Origin: Mesorhabditis belari
Taxonomy: Eukaryota > Nematoda > Chromadorea > Rhabditida > Rhabditidae
DNA: 64,000 nt
Assembly (NCBI GenBank): GCA_958450365.1
Contig: CAUEEP010000938.1
Span: 1-64,000 of the forward strand
Direction: 5' to 3'
Part shown: positions 14,401-26,214 of the stretch, piece after piece
How positions within the stretch are numbered: position 1 is the first letter of the stretch
Layout: each line of letters opens with the position of its first letter
Notes under the pieces: model-generated
The model's input: only the letters and a program-made list of their open reading frames with translations
The model's database searches: none
Told to the model about the DNA's origin: nothing
Program-made: the position numbers and the translations under genes

Positions 14401-17400
14401 GTACTAGCAAACCCTTATTAAGCCTTAAACTATTAAACTCAAGTCCGTCTCAAGACTTGGGCTGATAAAGCTCGACAGTTCGTCTAGTACCACATGTGTG
14501 TTTAGCTTAGCTTGGTCTTTGATTTCTAATGCTTACGTGGATAATTTTCTTTCATTCTGTAGTAATCAAATTTTTTTTAGTTTGATCAAGCTAAGTCAAA
14601 AGTTAAAAAGAATTCCCGAATCTACCTCTTTTCTCTGCTCTTCGAGTATTCCATTTGTCGGTGTTTGGGTTTGTGACTCTTCTTTTGACATATATTCATA
14701 TTCTTTTGAGCCATCTAAATTTAAACTGAAACTTTTTTATGAGTAGGCTAGTTGAAAGCTTTAGCAATGCGGTTAGTTTAGATCTTTTACTATAGATTCA
14801 AATTAATCTCTTTCAAGCACTTTATCCACCAATACCGATGTTTTTTGGGGTGAGAGTAGCGGTGGCAAGATCGAAATCTGGTGGCAATGTCTTGATGGTG
14901 AACATGCCCAAATCTTCGACCGATTTTCCGAGATCTGAAAGAAGTGCCTTCTCATGCAAACCCCTCATTTCTCACATTCAACTATATTGCTCAAGAACAA
15001 GTAGCTTTAAAAGAACCGCTTGTAACGCATACAGATTGTACAGAACCAAAGTTTCATGAACTCTTTCCAAATAAAAATGTACAAAAATCAAGGCCTAGCT
15101 AGACCAATTAAGCTAGTCTACGCCAAAAGTTGTTAAGCCTCGGTTAATTTAGACCTTAGCTCATGGTCAGTCTGACCCGGACCAGGTCAGGCGCCTAAAA
15201 TTTTTGCTTAACTTAGACATCTTGCTTATAGCCTTTGGGAAACTTGATCCAAAAATTAACTAAGGAAAAGCCGTCACCTTTCAGATCAAAATCATTCTTA
15301 TAGAATAGAGTGGAAATTCGAGCGGGAATCAAACTGTCATATACTTCATATACTACCACTTTTTAATTAAATCAAAAAAGGAAACATTTTTTCCTTATTT
15401 AAGCAGGCTACTAAACGTTCTATTTTTAACACACTCGCGACAATGCGTGCCACCCGCTAATGACGAATATTTTTGGTGTCAACTCAAGTTCTTAATGTCT
15501 TTTGTTATTTATTTCGCAAAAAGTTCTCGGTAACTTTGTACTAGTTTCAAAAGGAGATTCAGGGTTATCGAATGAGCTAGAATAGTTTAGTTTATCTTTG
15601 AATTTTCACCAAATTATCGGCAAAACAGTTAACGATACGCGACTGTACGCTCAAAATACCGCCGTCGCGAATGTGTTCAATCAAATTTTGTTAAATTCAA
15701 GTAAAGCAAGCCCCCATGCAGGTTTTCCCATCCCATCACCATATGCTTCTAATAATTTTCCTTACCTTTTGTCATGAATGTTGTATCGATCGATTCTGTT
15801 GAAGGAACACCACGAAAAACGGATAATATTCTGAAAAATCCTTGCTAAACCTTTTTATGGATTTCAAGACCTTAATCGAAAAGTGGTGGATGGATCGAGG
15901 CCGCGTAATTTCACCAACAAGGACTTTGTCTCCACAAAATTCGCATATTCTTCGCGATCCAATGGAAAATATTCTGAAACAAACCTCTAAAGTATCAACT
16001 ATGTAGACAAAATTTTAAACACGAATTTTAGAATGTTAAAACCAGCTAGAAGAAGCTGAAATTTTTATTCTGTAAGTTGAATCTAAACCTGCTGAGCTGA
16101 AAGTGTCACTATTAGAGTGTGTTCCTGACAAGTAGTGCATTTTCAAAAAAAAATTGATAATTTAGAAAACTACCGTACTCAAACAGACGGTTTTCATTAA
16201 AATGCCATTGTTATTATCTGAGTCCTATCATCCCTCATTGAATGTGACCAAAACTGAGATGATTGGATAAAAACAGGATGTTTGAGTACGGTAGTTTTCT
16301 AAATTATCAATTTTTTAGAAAACGAAAACAGGAACACCCCTCTATTCACTATTGTATTGAAACTTTACTATTGCGTTTTAAACTTGGACCTAAACTTGGG
16401 AATTTAAACTTGCCTTTTTAAACTCACTACTTGCATTCCACCATACTCTCAATTTTAGGGATAGATTCAGCTAATGCCAAATAGATAAAATCAACAAACC
16501 TATATAATAACTAATATCTTGTCCTTCTGGTGGAAAATAAGAAAGCGTCGCATCGGATGCGCTTGTTTCAATCGTGTCGAGAATTGGCGGATTTGGACCT
16601 AAAAGGACGGGTTAATTGGATACTCAGCAAAGCCATTCACTTTAAAGCAATCTGTCACAATTTTCAAACAAATCCCTTACTGCTTGGCAAATGCTTTTCG
16701 CTAACATTTCTCCGCGTTCCATCGATCATTAACGCCGTCAAATATACGGAATAGTCGGCGGCGGGGATCGTTTGATTGAGCAAAAGTTGCTGGGTTGTCC
16801 TGAAATTTACGCTAGGGGTGACGGTGTGACTATTAATCAAATTTGTTAACCATACTCTTGTTCTAATATTAGTATATTAGTATTTTGCTGATACTTGTTA
16901 ACTATATTGGTTTTGACTAAATTTCATTTAGGCAAAATTTAGGTAATTACCGAAACCATTTAAAATCAGGCTAGAGATCTGCTTACGGGGTGCTTCTCTA
17001 AGATTTATACAACCATATGTCGTACAAAGTTAATGTCAGTTTTCATGAAAAGATTTATTGAATGAAAAATTTTTCACCCTTTCCAAAACTGTGTCAGCCG
17101 CAAAACATCCAGCCAAAAAAAACCCGCCGTTAGGTGGGTTTTTCGGCTGGTTAGCAATAAAAAGCAAATTAGTATTTGCGACAGAATGGTACACTTATTG
17201 ATAAAAAATTTTTTAAAAACTAACAGGTAGATTTCAGTTTCGATGATCAAAGAGCAAACCTCGATAGATGAGTGCCGGCTGGGGGAATCCCGACCGGGGG
17301 TGAATAGTCGAGTACATAGGCTCGAACCCCTCCATTCGGCACCTCGGATGACCAATCGAGAAATATCGACGACCCACTCGTCACCTGAACTCAATTTTCA

Positions 17401-17786
17401 GTGTCCCCATTTTCCACCATGGTTATTTATAACTCACAGATTTGTTCCCGTCATTCACTAATAATAATTTATTAGTGAACACTAATAATTCTCAACCTTG
17501 TTGCCAAAACGAGGATAGATAAAGTTCACAAGACAAGGAATGCCAAAAATTTTCAGCTTACAAATGGTTTTTTGTATTCTACCGTAACAAGTGTGTTGTA
17601 ACTGTCCCCCGTAACTTTATAGAACTAGAGAAATGCTGGGGGAATTATCCTATTTTGGGTGGCGGGGCACAGATACGAAAGTACCCAATAGTTGAAGAAA
17701 TATAGAATCACTTTAAAAACAAAAATCTTTCGACTCACCTGAGCAAATGCGGAGAATAAAAAAGAAAATGAGATAATGTGATGCAT
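8445..17786 (-). CDS. Multi-domain fibronectin type III extracellular protein, RPTP-ectodomain-like, probable GPI anchor
   Basis: Twenty-six exons agree in phase and give about 1007 residues: 17739-17786, 17260-17384, 16681-16799, 16500-16598, 15871-15973, 15766-15830, 14836-14934, 14626-14714, 13891-14187, 13490-13690, 13017-13112, 12879-12976, 12677-12824, 12022-12162, 11793-11940, 11079-11164, 10959-11035, 10810-10919, 10496-10601, 10185-10314, 10082-10142, 9781-9914, 9615-9716, 9478-9549, 9071-9218, 8445-8566. A signal peptide ([16 protein letters not shown]) precedes about two FN3 modules, a Thr-rich mucin-like linker (about 220-450), then about four FN3 modules. The final segment ([27 protein letters not shown]) resembles the membrane-proximal domain of receptor tyrosine phosphatases. 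An acidic run then a hydrophobic end ([17 protein letters not shown]) suggests GPI attachment. If the last intron is not removed, translation stops at 9021 instead. No phosphatase domain follows. Confidence 0.85.
11175..11770. mobile_element. Foldback element with a second foldback element nested inside
   Basis: Lies in one intron of the FN3 gene. The outer element shares GAGGACACTTCAGGCTTTCG and the opposite arm (GTTTTCTATACAACGATA...) with the copy at 55222-55587. Inserted in it is a palindromic element (11247-11520) whose two arms match over roughly 60 bp, for example GAGTCAAGCTGGCCTTTTGA against its complement. Neither has coding content. Confidence 0.75.
12480..12602. repeat. Short hairpin element
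   Basis: Inverted ends GGGCCCGGTTT and AAACCGGACCC enclose an AT-rich interior rich in GCTAAAT and its complement. It falls in an intron of the FN3 gene and looks like a small foldback MITE. Confidence 0.6.
14214..14390. mobile_element. Mariner-type MITE, internally deleted
   Basis: About 177 bp: both termini of the 1128-1646 family are kept but most of the middle is missing. It is in the intron between the Thr-rich exon and the exon before it in the FN3 gene. It carries a 20-bp duplicate of host-like sequence (CATATATTCATATTCT) also seen in the neighbouring exon at 14690. Confidence 0.8.
15426..15680. mobile_element. piggyBac-type TTAA MITE, near full length
   Basis: About 255 bp starting at TTAA and inverted termini related to CACATTCGCGAC, ending GTCGCGAATGTGTTCAA. 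The interior (GGTGTCAACTCAAGTT..., GAGATTCAGGG...ATCGAATGAGCT) matches copies at 33364, 52713, 57371 and 58710. Sits in an FN3-gene intron. The right TTAA has drifted to TTCAA. Confidence 0.8.
16117..16340. mobile_element. Foldback element with GTGTTCCTG termini
   Basis: The ends GTGTTCCTG and CAGGAACAC are inverted, and inside them a perfect 33-bp arm pair begins ATTGATAATTTAGAAAACTA and recurs in complement at 16279-16311. The tips resemble the hAT-like elements at 52047 and 56519, but the body differs. It lies in an FN3-gene intron. Confidence 0.75.
17090..17160. repeat. Terminator-like hairpin shared with the SINE tail at 33180
   Basis: The sequence contains CCAGCC, AACCCGCCGTTAGGTGGG, a T run and GGCTGG, forming a nested stem. 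A very similar hairpin sits at the 3' end of the tRNA-headed element near 33180. Here the tRNA head is absent, so this looks like a truncated tail. It is in an intron of the FN3 gene. Confidence 0.6.
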
Positions 17787-19602
17787 GGAGAATGGGAATG
17801 AACTTCTCGATTTCTTCTCATTTGGGTTATTCTCCCTCTCGAGGAGGCGCCCCTTCTGGGAACAATTCACCGATGAAACGATCAGATTTTCCCTTTTTTT
17901 CAATGTGTTCAGCAAATAAGTTTTTTGGGAATTGTTTTTGGGGAATTTTTCGAGGATTGCTTTGTTTTACTGAGTTGCGACTGAAATTGATTGACATTTA
18001 AACATTGATTGGAAAAGCTCCCGTACATCAGTACGTTACATTAAATTTGTTGCAAAAAGAGCACAAAATAGAAATAAAAAGAACAAATTCGGAGAAAGAT
18101 TCTCCAATTCGAATTGAATTTCTGAAAACGATTTCAATCAATAAATAAAATAAGTGTAAAGAGCTGAGGCAAATATTTTGTAGACATTAATTTGATCTAT
18201 CGGCTTGGTCCCTAAGTTCTGTCTGTTTTCTGGGCTTATGGACCAATCTAAACCTTTCATGGGTACTTCATTGTAAGGTAGCATGAAAAATTAGACATTG
18301 CACAATCTGGAATTCCTAGCTAGTTTAGGAAACGCTTAAAAATGTTTGTAAAATCCATTGGCTTCAATGAGTTAGTAGCGTGAGTAGGAAAAAGAATTTG
18401 ACAATGAACTTTGCAAGGTCTCGAGACTCGACGAGTGAGTTCTATGGGATTTTCAACTCCTCTAAGAAACACGTAAATAAATCTAACTTCTATTTTTAGA
18501 TCGATTCTAGGATCACAAAGAATAGACAAAAACAAAGTTACAGTAGTTCTCAAATGTTGTCACGATTTAGGAAACACAACATTTGGATGGAACAAAGTAT
18601 CATGTTAAGAGATTCTATTTTTCGCCGCCTGAAAGCTTACTTTGAACTGAAAAAGCTGACAAATTGATCTCAACGCAAGAAGATGATCTCAATTTCGAGA
18701 GTTAGAAGAATTGGGAGATCATTGGATGGATGATAGATGAATGGATGAGGATGGGGTTGTATCCAGTCCCCTTTTCTCTTTCTCTCTTTTAGGTGTGTGA
18801 CGTCGATCGAGTCACACACAGTCAGTGCACCCAGACACTTCACACACCCCTTGCCCCTCTGTGTGTCGAGTCTCCAATCTATACAAAAGAGAAAAGGAGA
18901 GAGACTTCTCCCATGGTATCATCTTGAAGAAAAAAGAAGACTTTTTTCTGTCGCCCTCCTCTTCGCGCTTTTTGATCGGCCCAAGCTTTTACCGTGATGG
19001 TGTAAGCTATTTGGTTCGGCACGGGATAATCTATTGAAGACTATTTTTTTGCAGACTGGCTTTCAACTAGCTACATTGATAAAATTGAGGAAAAATGCAA
19101 AAATTTCCTATAATGTTTTCTTGCTTTCTAATATCAAGCTGCTAGGGGTTTCACTCAAAGTTTTGAATTATGATCTGGGCATCAGATAAATCAGAACATG
19201 TATGAGTGATTGATAAATTAAATGATAAGCAATTGTACAATTGAGTATATTTTGCAAAAGTCGAAATGGTTTAGCGAAAGGGATCTTGTCAACAGAATGT
19301 TTTCACATGTTCGTGAGTGGTGAATATGAGTGGATCTCTCGAAAGAAAAGGGAGAAAGAGGGGACAATAGGACCCTTTTAGCTCTTGTTCAACTATATTT
19401 TGAAATGTACAGATGATAAAACGATACAATAAAACTACAAAAGAATAAAGGAAAGAATCCGGGCCTTTTGGTGTAGATTTGCTTGGTGTGACTGGATTCG
19501 ATTGGATGAGAGATTCGATTGAGTGAGTGAAGCGAAGGGGGGTGGGGAATGGGGAAACCGGGAAAGGCTCGGCCCGAGATTGCCCCGTCAATATCAGGGT
19601 CA

Positions 19603-19812
19603 TCAACAAAAGAAAAAAAGGGAAACAGTTAAGTCTTCTAGTTTTTTCCTCTCATCTTCATCTTTTGGAGTGACTTCAGAGTGACTTTGATTCTTCTCCT
19701 TTTCCTCATAGAACTTTATCCCACCATGCATAAAGTCATAGAATTCATACAGCTTCTTCTCTTTGACTCTTTTTACAAGATTCATAAAATAATTTTCACC
19801 AAAAGTAGTCAT
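19603..19812 (-). CDS. Small charged reading frame, hypothetical
   Basis: From an internal ATG (MTTFGENYFMNLVKRVKEKK) the frame runs about 69 codons to a stop, is rich in Lys and Glu, and reads like a soluble helical peptide (YDFMHGGIKFYEEKEK, VTPKDEDERKK). No domain, no partner exon and no trans-splice acceptor were found. The composition is better than chance AT-rich sequence, but this could still be a spurious frame. Confidence 0.25.
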   Translation of the reverse strand: MTTFGENYFMNLVKRVKEKKLYEFYDFMHGGIKFYEEKEKNQSHSEVTPKDEDERKKLEDLTVSLFFFC

Positions 19813-20944
19813 TCGGTAAAAGCTTCGCGTTTTTTGCGACAGAAACAAACAGTCAAGAACTGAATAGTCACGAGTGTTGAAAAAACAACAATCAATTAGG
19901 GAAATCTGAGACTGACGTCGGCGAGTCTTTTTGGGGAAGGGAAAAGATGACACACCTTGAATGGTCACCACTTAGCAGAGCAGGTAGACAGTCAATGCCT
20001 AACAAGAAGGCACAGCGTCATTCTTGAGTTTTTACTTCATTTTAGCCCAGAGTAATACTGGTAACGTTGATTGCGGACTAAATTTTGGTAAGTTACTACT
20101 AGAATATTTTCCTTTCTAAAACGTGATAATTTTTGGAAAACGACCATAACCTTGCCCCTAGTTTTCACTAGACTTATTGTGAGTGGATTCTTATTGTGAT
20201 GCAAAGGTTTGAGACGCAAGTTAACAAGTCTCAAACCTTTTGAGACTCAAAAAAGTGTAAGTGCTAGTTAACAAGCACTTTTTTGATGGTAGTAATTAGT
20301 GTCAATGACCGAATCTGGTAAATAATACCCGAGCCCTTTGATTGAAACAACTTTTGCTAAAATTTAAACCAGATTGATAACCCATAGATGGCAGAAGTTA
20401 AAAACGAGAACAAACGAAAACATGATAAATTCAAAGGCAAACAAATTCAGGAGGAAATGAATTCGACGACGGCGGGCGGACAGCGTCAAATGAAGAGCGG
20501 ATAGAAAAAACGAGGTGAAGAGACAACGGTAAGTGGGGGGAGGGGGGGGGGCACAAATGAAAATGGGAAAGGATAGAGGAAACGGGGTGTGCGTAAGCGG
20601 GGATGTAATTCTAGCCGTTGTTCTCCCTTTCTCTTACAGTCCCTTCATAGGAGCTTGTACCTCTTTTCACCGATTTTCTCCACCGTTTTCCGGAGAAAAG
20701 CTCCCTGTTCCTTTTCTTTTTTTTCAGAAGACGTTCCCCTTCTTCTTCTCAAACATAAATCGGATTGAACCGCGCGCAAATACTATCCCGAGGCTGTCAA
20801 ACGTTCTTCTCTTTTCGCATTCAACCGAATCACCCCATGTCGTCAAGAGTGTTATTGGGGTTCGGTTAAAACTGTAACAAGATACGAAATGAACAACTTT
20901 GACTTGATTCGAGTATTTACAACTGTCATGCAGACTAAGAACAT

Positions 20945-21195
20945 TAAAACGGGGTTAAAATCCTTTCTGTCTAGATTTTTTGGGAGCATGAAGTAGGGTA
21001 GGCAAAAAGAGCGACGGCTCGATAATGCGGTTTAGACACTTTAGCTAAGGAAACCTATTTTGGTGTCGATCGATAAAAGGTAGAGCACAAAAAGTTAGGT
21101 AGATAGTAAAATTTTCCGAAATTCATTCAGCCAATTTCTCCGAAAGGTTTTTATAGATTTTTACAAAAAGCACGTTTTCACTCTCGACTTCTATA
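20945..21195. mobile_element. Internal fragment of the mariner-type MITE
   Basis: Matches the middle of the copies at 1128 and 27910 (GCGGTTTAGACACTTTAGCT, AAACCTATTTTGGTGTC) in reverse orientation but lacks both termini. Confidence 0.8.
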
Positions 21196-21653
21196 AACCG
21201 CAGGTTCTATTAGAGGCAATATGGTTTTGAAATGTTTCGCATCCAATTTGATACGCGTTATGTTTACGTAGAGATATTCAAGTTTGCGCGTGTATAGTGT
21301 AACTCGATGATTTCGATGCAAATTATAGACAAGTAATTTTGAATTTGCAGGGATTGCCGATGATTCATCCCACAGTTCACACGGTTTTTGTTTTCTTTTA
21401 TAGGAACTGCTGCAAATTATGTATTTTAAGTTCTATTACAAATTTTTGTTTCACTCAAAAAAAGTTTTTATTTAAGTAGCGACCTATGATCGAAAAGTGA
21501 TACAAAATAAAGACAACACGAATCCATCGAAAGAATCTTTCACAGGAGAGAGAAAAAGCGACCAGTAGATTTATATGAACTAGATCCAAAGTATTTACAA
21601 AGTTTAAATGAGGTATTCTACGCGATACAATCAAGAAAAAGAAAAAAATATTT

Positions 21654-24600
21654 TCAAAATGGGCTTTGATATTGATGCAGCCGAAGTTCTTGGGTCCAAT
21701 CGGGTGACTCGACAAGCCGGAAAACTTCGGGAAGCTCGAGACTCTCACCGGACATATAGGTTAAATTCTGAAATTTTCAATCATAATGATAGTAAGCAAA
21801 CCAAGAAATACTTGAAATACGTGAAAATGGCTGCCTCATTTCTCTATTTTTTGAAAGAACCTAAACAAAATCGGCCCAAAGGTTCGCAAGAAAAAATGGT
21901 TTGGTGTGAAAAAGTCAACGACGCTCCTCTGGGCATGTCATACTATTAGAAAAAATACGGTATATAGAAATACTATTTTAGTAAGTCCGAATGTATAACT
22001 TATGCTTTTAGAAAAATAATAAACGTACCGTGATTCCCGATAGGAGGGTGGTGATGTTGGCGATTCGATTTGCGGCCGAGAGTTCCCCGCGAGATCGAGA
22101 ACAAACGAGTTGAAGGAGTTCCTGATAATGTGAACGAGCCTCTTCCAAATAACGACAACCATCAGATGAGAGATTTGGAACCTCTGCAAATAAGGACCAT
22201 TCATTAAAGAAATAAGTAATGTAAGAAAAGTACTGCATGGATTAGATGGGGTCTTTTGTGCTCAGGGTGATGCGTTGGGCTAATGCACCTGTTCGTTTTC
22301 AGAAATACGGTGGATTATGAGAAAATGAGGAGTTAATAAATACGGTCTAGCAGTTTTATCGACGAAACTATAGTATCCTAAAACCTTTTGGGCCCTTTGG
22401 AGTCCTTTGGACTGTTTTGGATTCGGGTCTTTGGGTCCAAATCCCAAATAGTACTGCATGTGATTCAAGTTCAAGTTTGGATTGACATCTAATCAGATTT
22501 GGCAATCTATCTGACACTTAACAAACCATCGGCAAAAATGAAGAAAAGACCGGCCAGTGTCACTTCATCCTCATCCAACTGTAGCTCTTCTAATGGCTCT
22601 TTGAGTAAAACAAGCGATTTCTCGGAAATGCCACTAAAATTTTAAGGTCTATGTGGTGCTTTAAATTTTTGAAGCTTTTCAAGTTAAAAAAAGCTAACCT
22701 CAAATCGGGGAACACTTGCGGTTTCATGTCGGCGGAGAAATAGGAACCATTCGAGTAGCAGAACTAAATTATGGAAATATTTCAGATTTTGAAATCTCAA
22801 AATTTTGTTTAATGGATTTATTTTCAACTCTAATTGCTTTATCTATAGACAAACGACTTTTTTAAAACCTGCCCCTTGAGCGTTGGCTCTAACAGCCCAA
22901 TTCGCTGTCAACCACCAATAATAGGGTGCAAAACGGGCTTTCGCAAGAGCCATCTGAAACTTTTTAGACATACAATGTCTTAAAATAATACAATTAGACC
23001 ACTTTTTGTATCACTCACCCGATCATCGTGATTCATTCGATAAAACTCGGGCAACGAAATGAGAATGTCGGCATAGAGAACGAAAGCTCTTCGAAAATCT
23101 AACAGAATGTCATTGATAGACGCTGGTCGAACTCCAGATGTGTCTAGCTGAAAGTTGAAATTAAAGGACTATTGTTTCTCCTATTCAGAATTTTATGCTT
23201 CGTACTCATTGGCTGAATGTTTTTATTTGGGTCTAATGTAAATGCTTCTAAACTTATTCCTCAATTGGTATTTGGCTCTATTTTCACTCACCCTGCTCCT
23301 CTTTCCGATCAATTCTGGATTGTAGAAAGCTCTCTCAAAAGACAGCACTTCATCATGCATTTCCGTTCTCATTTCTTCTCCTCTTTCATCCGTTCTCTCA
23401 AATATTTGCTTCATCGTCATCAACGTGTTTTGTACGGTCTAAACTTAAAGCTTTTAAGAATAAATTGTCTATTTTACCCTCTCTTTGCTGAAATGTTTCG
23501 TGTCAAGGCTAGGCGGATTTCCACTCATATAAACCGAATCCACTGACATTGCCCCATATCCATCACCCGATTCGAAGCTACCTGCAATTTTTTTTATTGT
23601 GATTCATTGAGTTTGAAAATCTTTTTCCAGGTTTGGTCTCACCTGGCTTACAGGTCCAAGTCGGGTTTGTACCTTTTTGCTTTAGACGTTAATGCATCAT
23701 TTACCTGTTCCAAGGTGTAGATGTAGATCGGGTCGATCGGTTTGTGCTGATTGATCGACGGACGGTGGTGGGGGTGAGTTGGGGGAGGGAGATTGGGAGA
23801 AGATATATTCATCCCGTTCCTCCGCCTCCCGCTGAAACCTGGACCCGATGATGTTCCGAGGGATCCTTCTAAATCTACGCTCTCTACTCTACCACTACTA
23901 GCTGCTCTGCTAATCTAGCTACTAGAAGCTGTCACGTGCACACAAGACTCTATTCACCTATTCACCCATGCACTTATTATAATAAAAAGGCTTTCTCGCG
24001 ATCCTGTGACTTTAACGATTTTTGTGAGTCAGTTCTAATATATTAGGCTGTCCAGAAAGTCTTTTGGTTCCTTTTCGTACTTCCGTTTAAAACCAACAAA
24101 TGCACCAATTGAACTAAGGAACGAAAAGACTTTCTGAACAGTATAAGTGTAGCAAGTGTAGTGATACCAGTACACAGAACAATAATACAAGTACAGTACC
24201 TTTTTTGTTAACGAAAAATTCTTTTTCGAAAAACTGAAGCTTTCACTATCATTTAGGTCACAGTCTCTTGAGAGAATCTTTAAAATTTGAGGAGTTACCA
24301 AAAGTGCTAGTGCCACTAACTCGAGTTTGCTTTTTAAATGAAAGGAAGCACAAAGATCACACAATATGGGAACCTTCATTTGAGCGGCCATTTGTTGTTC
24401 TTGTTGGCTTTGTGCAAGATCGGCTTCACTTTGGACAGCCCTCGGATTCATTCCAACTCGAAGACATGTCTCCAACCGACAAGCCCGACAAGTATTGCGA
24501 TGTTCTAAACTTTACAAGTTGTTTCATTCTTTGAAAGCTGTGAATCATTTTTCTTTTTACCTTTTTGAGAGCTACGCTTTTTACCAAGAAAATTGAGAAT

Positions 24601-26214
24601 TGTAAAATGTTTTAAGCTCAATCGAAGTAGCCAACCTTTTGACACAGGGCAATGACCACCAAATCGGCAGACGTACGTTCGATTCTTCCAAATGCTTCGT
24701 CGAAAGAAACCCTTACAACCATTACACGCATTCACACCATAGTGTCGTCCAAGTGCCTGAGGCAAAAAATAGCTTTTAGAACTCAACCAAAACTCACCGT
24801 GTCTCCACAAACCGCACAATAGAGACGTTGCTTTTGCTTGGATGAGGCGCTGGAACCTTGCGGGGATTGAGTCTAAAATTATTTTCGGAATATCAGTACT
24901 CATAAATACAAAAATTAACAAACTAAAGTCGGTGTTTGAGGAGCAGGGACGACTGGACGAATACTAGATGAACCGGGTGAGTGAAGAGCAACTGGAGGAA
25001 GATTCGAGAGTGATGGAGGCACAAATGGCGATGGAAGCGATGATGGACCAGCCTATAAAGCTTAATAGTTTACGAAAATGGTAAAGTAGGAGCTTCAACT
25101 CTATTGCAGTGCGGCAAACCTGATGCCAATGTGAAAGATTTTGTGGCATATTCATCGCATGCTGTGAGCCGATTCCACCCACTGATGAACCTATATCGTA
25201 GGTAGATTTACTTTTTGTATGTTGAGATGTCTAACCAATTGATGGAAATGAAGCACCCAGTGCGGGTGCAGGTGGGGGTAAAATGGGCGTTGTTGAACTG
25301 CCGGGAAATGCTGCCGAAGAGATGCTCGACGATGGACCGGCTTGACTTTTGTCCGACATCTAAATTATGTCATGTCTTTATATATCTGGCTTTCCAGAAA
25401 GTCTAGAAAGTTTAGAGCAAGCCATTGGTGAATTTATTAATTTTCAACGGAAGTACGAAAAGGAACGAAAAGACTTTCTGGACAGCCTAATATTTTCTAT
25501 CAACTCACGTGCAGTGTCGGCGATATATGCGTGAGTGGGATCTCATGTTTTGGGTACTTGATCGCAATGTCGCCAAACGTATGCGCACGGTCTCGGAAAG
25601 CCACCTGAAAAGATCACTACTCCTCTTTTATAAGAGAGAGGTGGTGGGACTCTGTTATGTGTGCCTGTGTGTCGGTCTGTCTAGGCCATATCTTGCCAAA
25701 GTGAGCTGGGATCGAACTGAAAGTTTGACATCAAACAGTCAACTTTTTGTTACCTTTAAGATAGCCCATCTGTTTTTTGATATCTACAAAATAGGTTCTT
25801 TAAAATAGGTTATGATGAAGTGCTGAAAGTTAAATTTAGGTTGAGCTTTGGGTTGATGAGCCACGTTGACAAACCGACACAGTCAGAAATTGGTACACAT
25901 ACGCATACGCATGTTGGTTCTAGCCGGCCAGCTCAACCCAGTTTGCTAGTAGTTTTTTTGCTCGGTCTATTTAATTTGAATCTATTTTTTGATACGCTTG
26001 GTCAAAATGACTTGCCATGTGCGCAAATTTCTCTACCTCAAAATCCATATCTTGTGATTGTTGTTGAGTACTCGCCGACACAGCAGTAGATACTTGTTGT
26101 GCAGTAGATACTTGTCGAATTGATCGAGATGATCGACGAGTTTTCGTCGAGCGATTCGTCTCCGTCTTGGCGTTTTCGTGTGGCGCCGTTTCGGCTTTTT
26201 TGGAAAACGAATCT
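21654..26214 (-). CDS. Nuclear hormone receptor (NHR family), 5' end unresolved
   Basis: Exons: 26037-26214, 25509-25604, 25236-25359, 25120-25190, 24924-25052, 24798-24872, 24636-24756, 24374-24504, 23705-23868, 23478-23581, 23292-23438, 23019-23147, 22858-22953, 22699-22763, 22527-22633, 22029-22183, 21654-21767. A long Ser/Pro/Gln-rich N-terminus precedes a C4 zinc-finger DNA-binding domain: YCAVCGD, P-box [18 protein letters not shown], then [17 protein letters not shown]. The ligand-binding domain follows ([63 protein letters not shown]) and the frame ends in QYQSPF. Such receptors are nuclear transcription factors. The first exon listed starts in mid-codon, so an upstream exon with the true ATG is missing. 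Phases disagree at the hinge between 24374 and 23868, where an exon is probably missed or the donor is at 24363. Two small MITEs lie in introns. Confidence 0.9.
24041..24145. mobile_element. Mariner-type MITE, minimal copy
   Basis: About 105 bp consisting of both termini and a short remnant of the middle; flanked by TA. It lies in the hinge intron of the nuclear receptor gene. Confidence 0.8.
25383..25492. mobile_element. Mariner-type MITE, minimal copy
   Basis: About 110 bp with a degraded left tip and an intact right tip (AGACTTTCTGGACAGCCTAA) in another intron of the nuclear receptor gene. Confidence 0.8.

Larger units (their letters stand above)
17787..21653. other. Intergenic region, mostly without supported genes
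   Basis: Holds presumptive upstream sequence of the FN3 gene, polypyrimidine and GA-rich tracts, a pair of small hairpins at 20200-20287 (GTTTGAGAC...GTCTCAAAC and AAAAAAGTG...), an internal fragment of the mariner-type MITE at 20945-21195, and one lysine/glutamate-rich reading frame described separately. I see no recognisable domain. Confidence 0.55.

Noticed and set aside
20533..20877. A 114-codon plus-strand frame
   Set aside because: It spans polypyrimidine sequence, starts in a poly-G run and shows no domain or splice structure.
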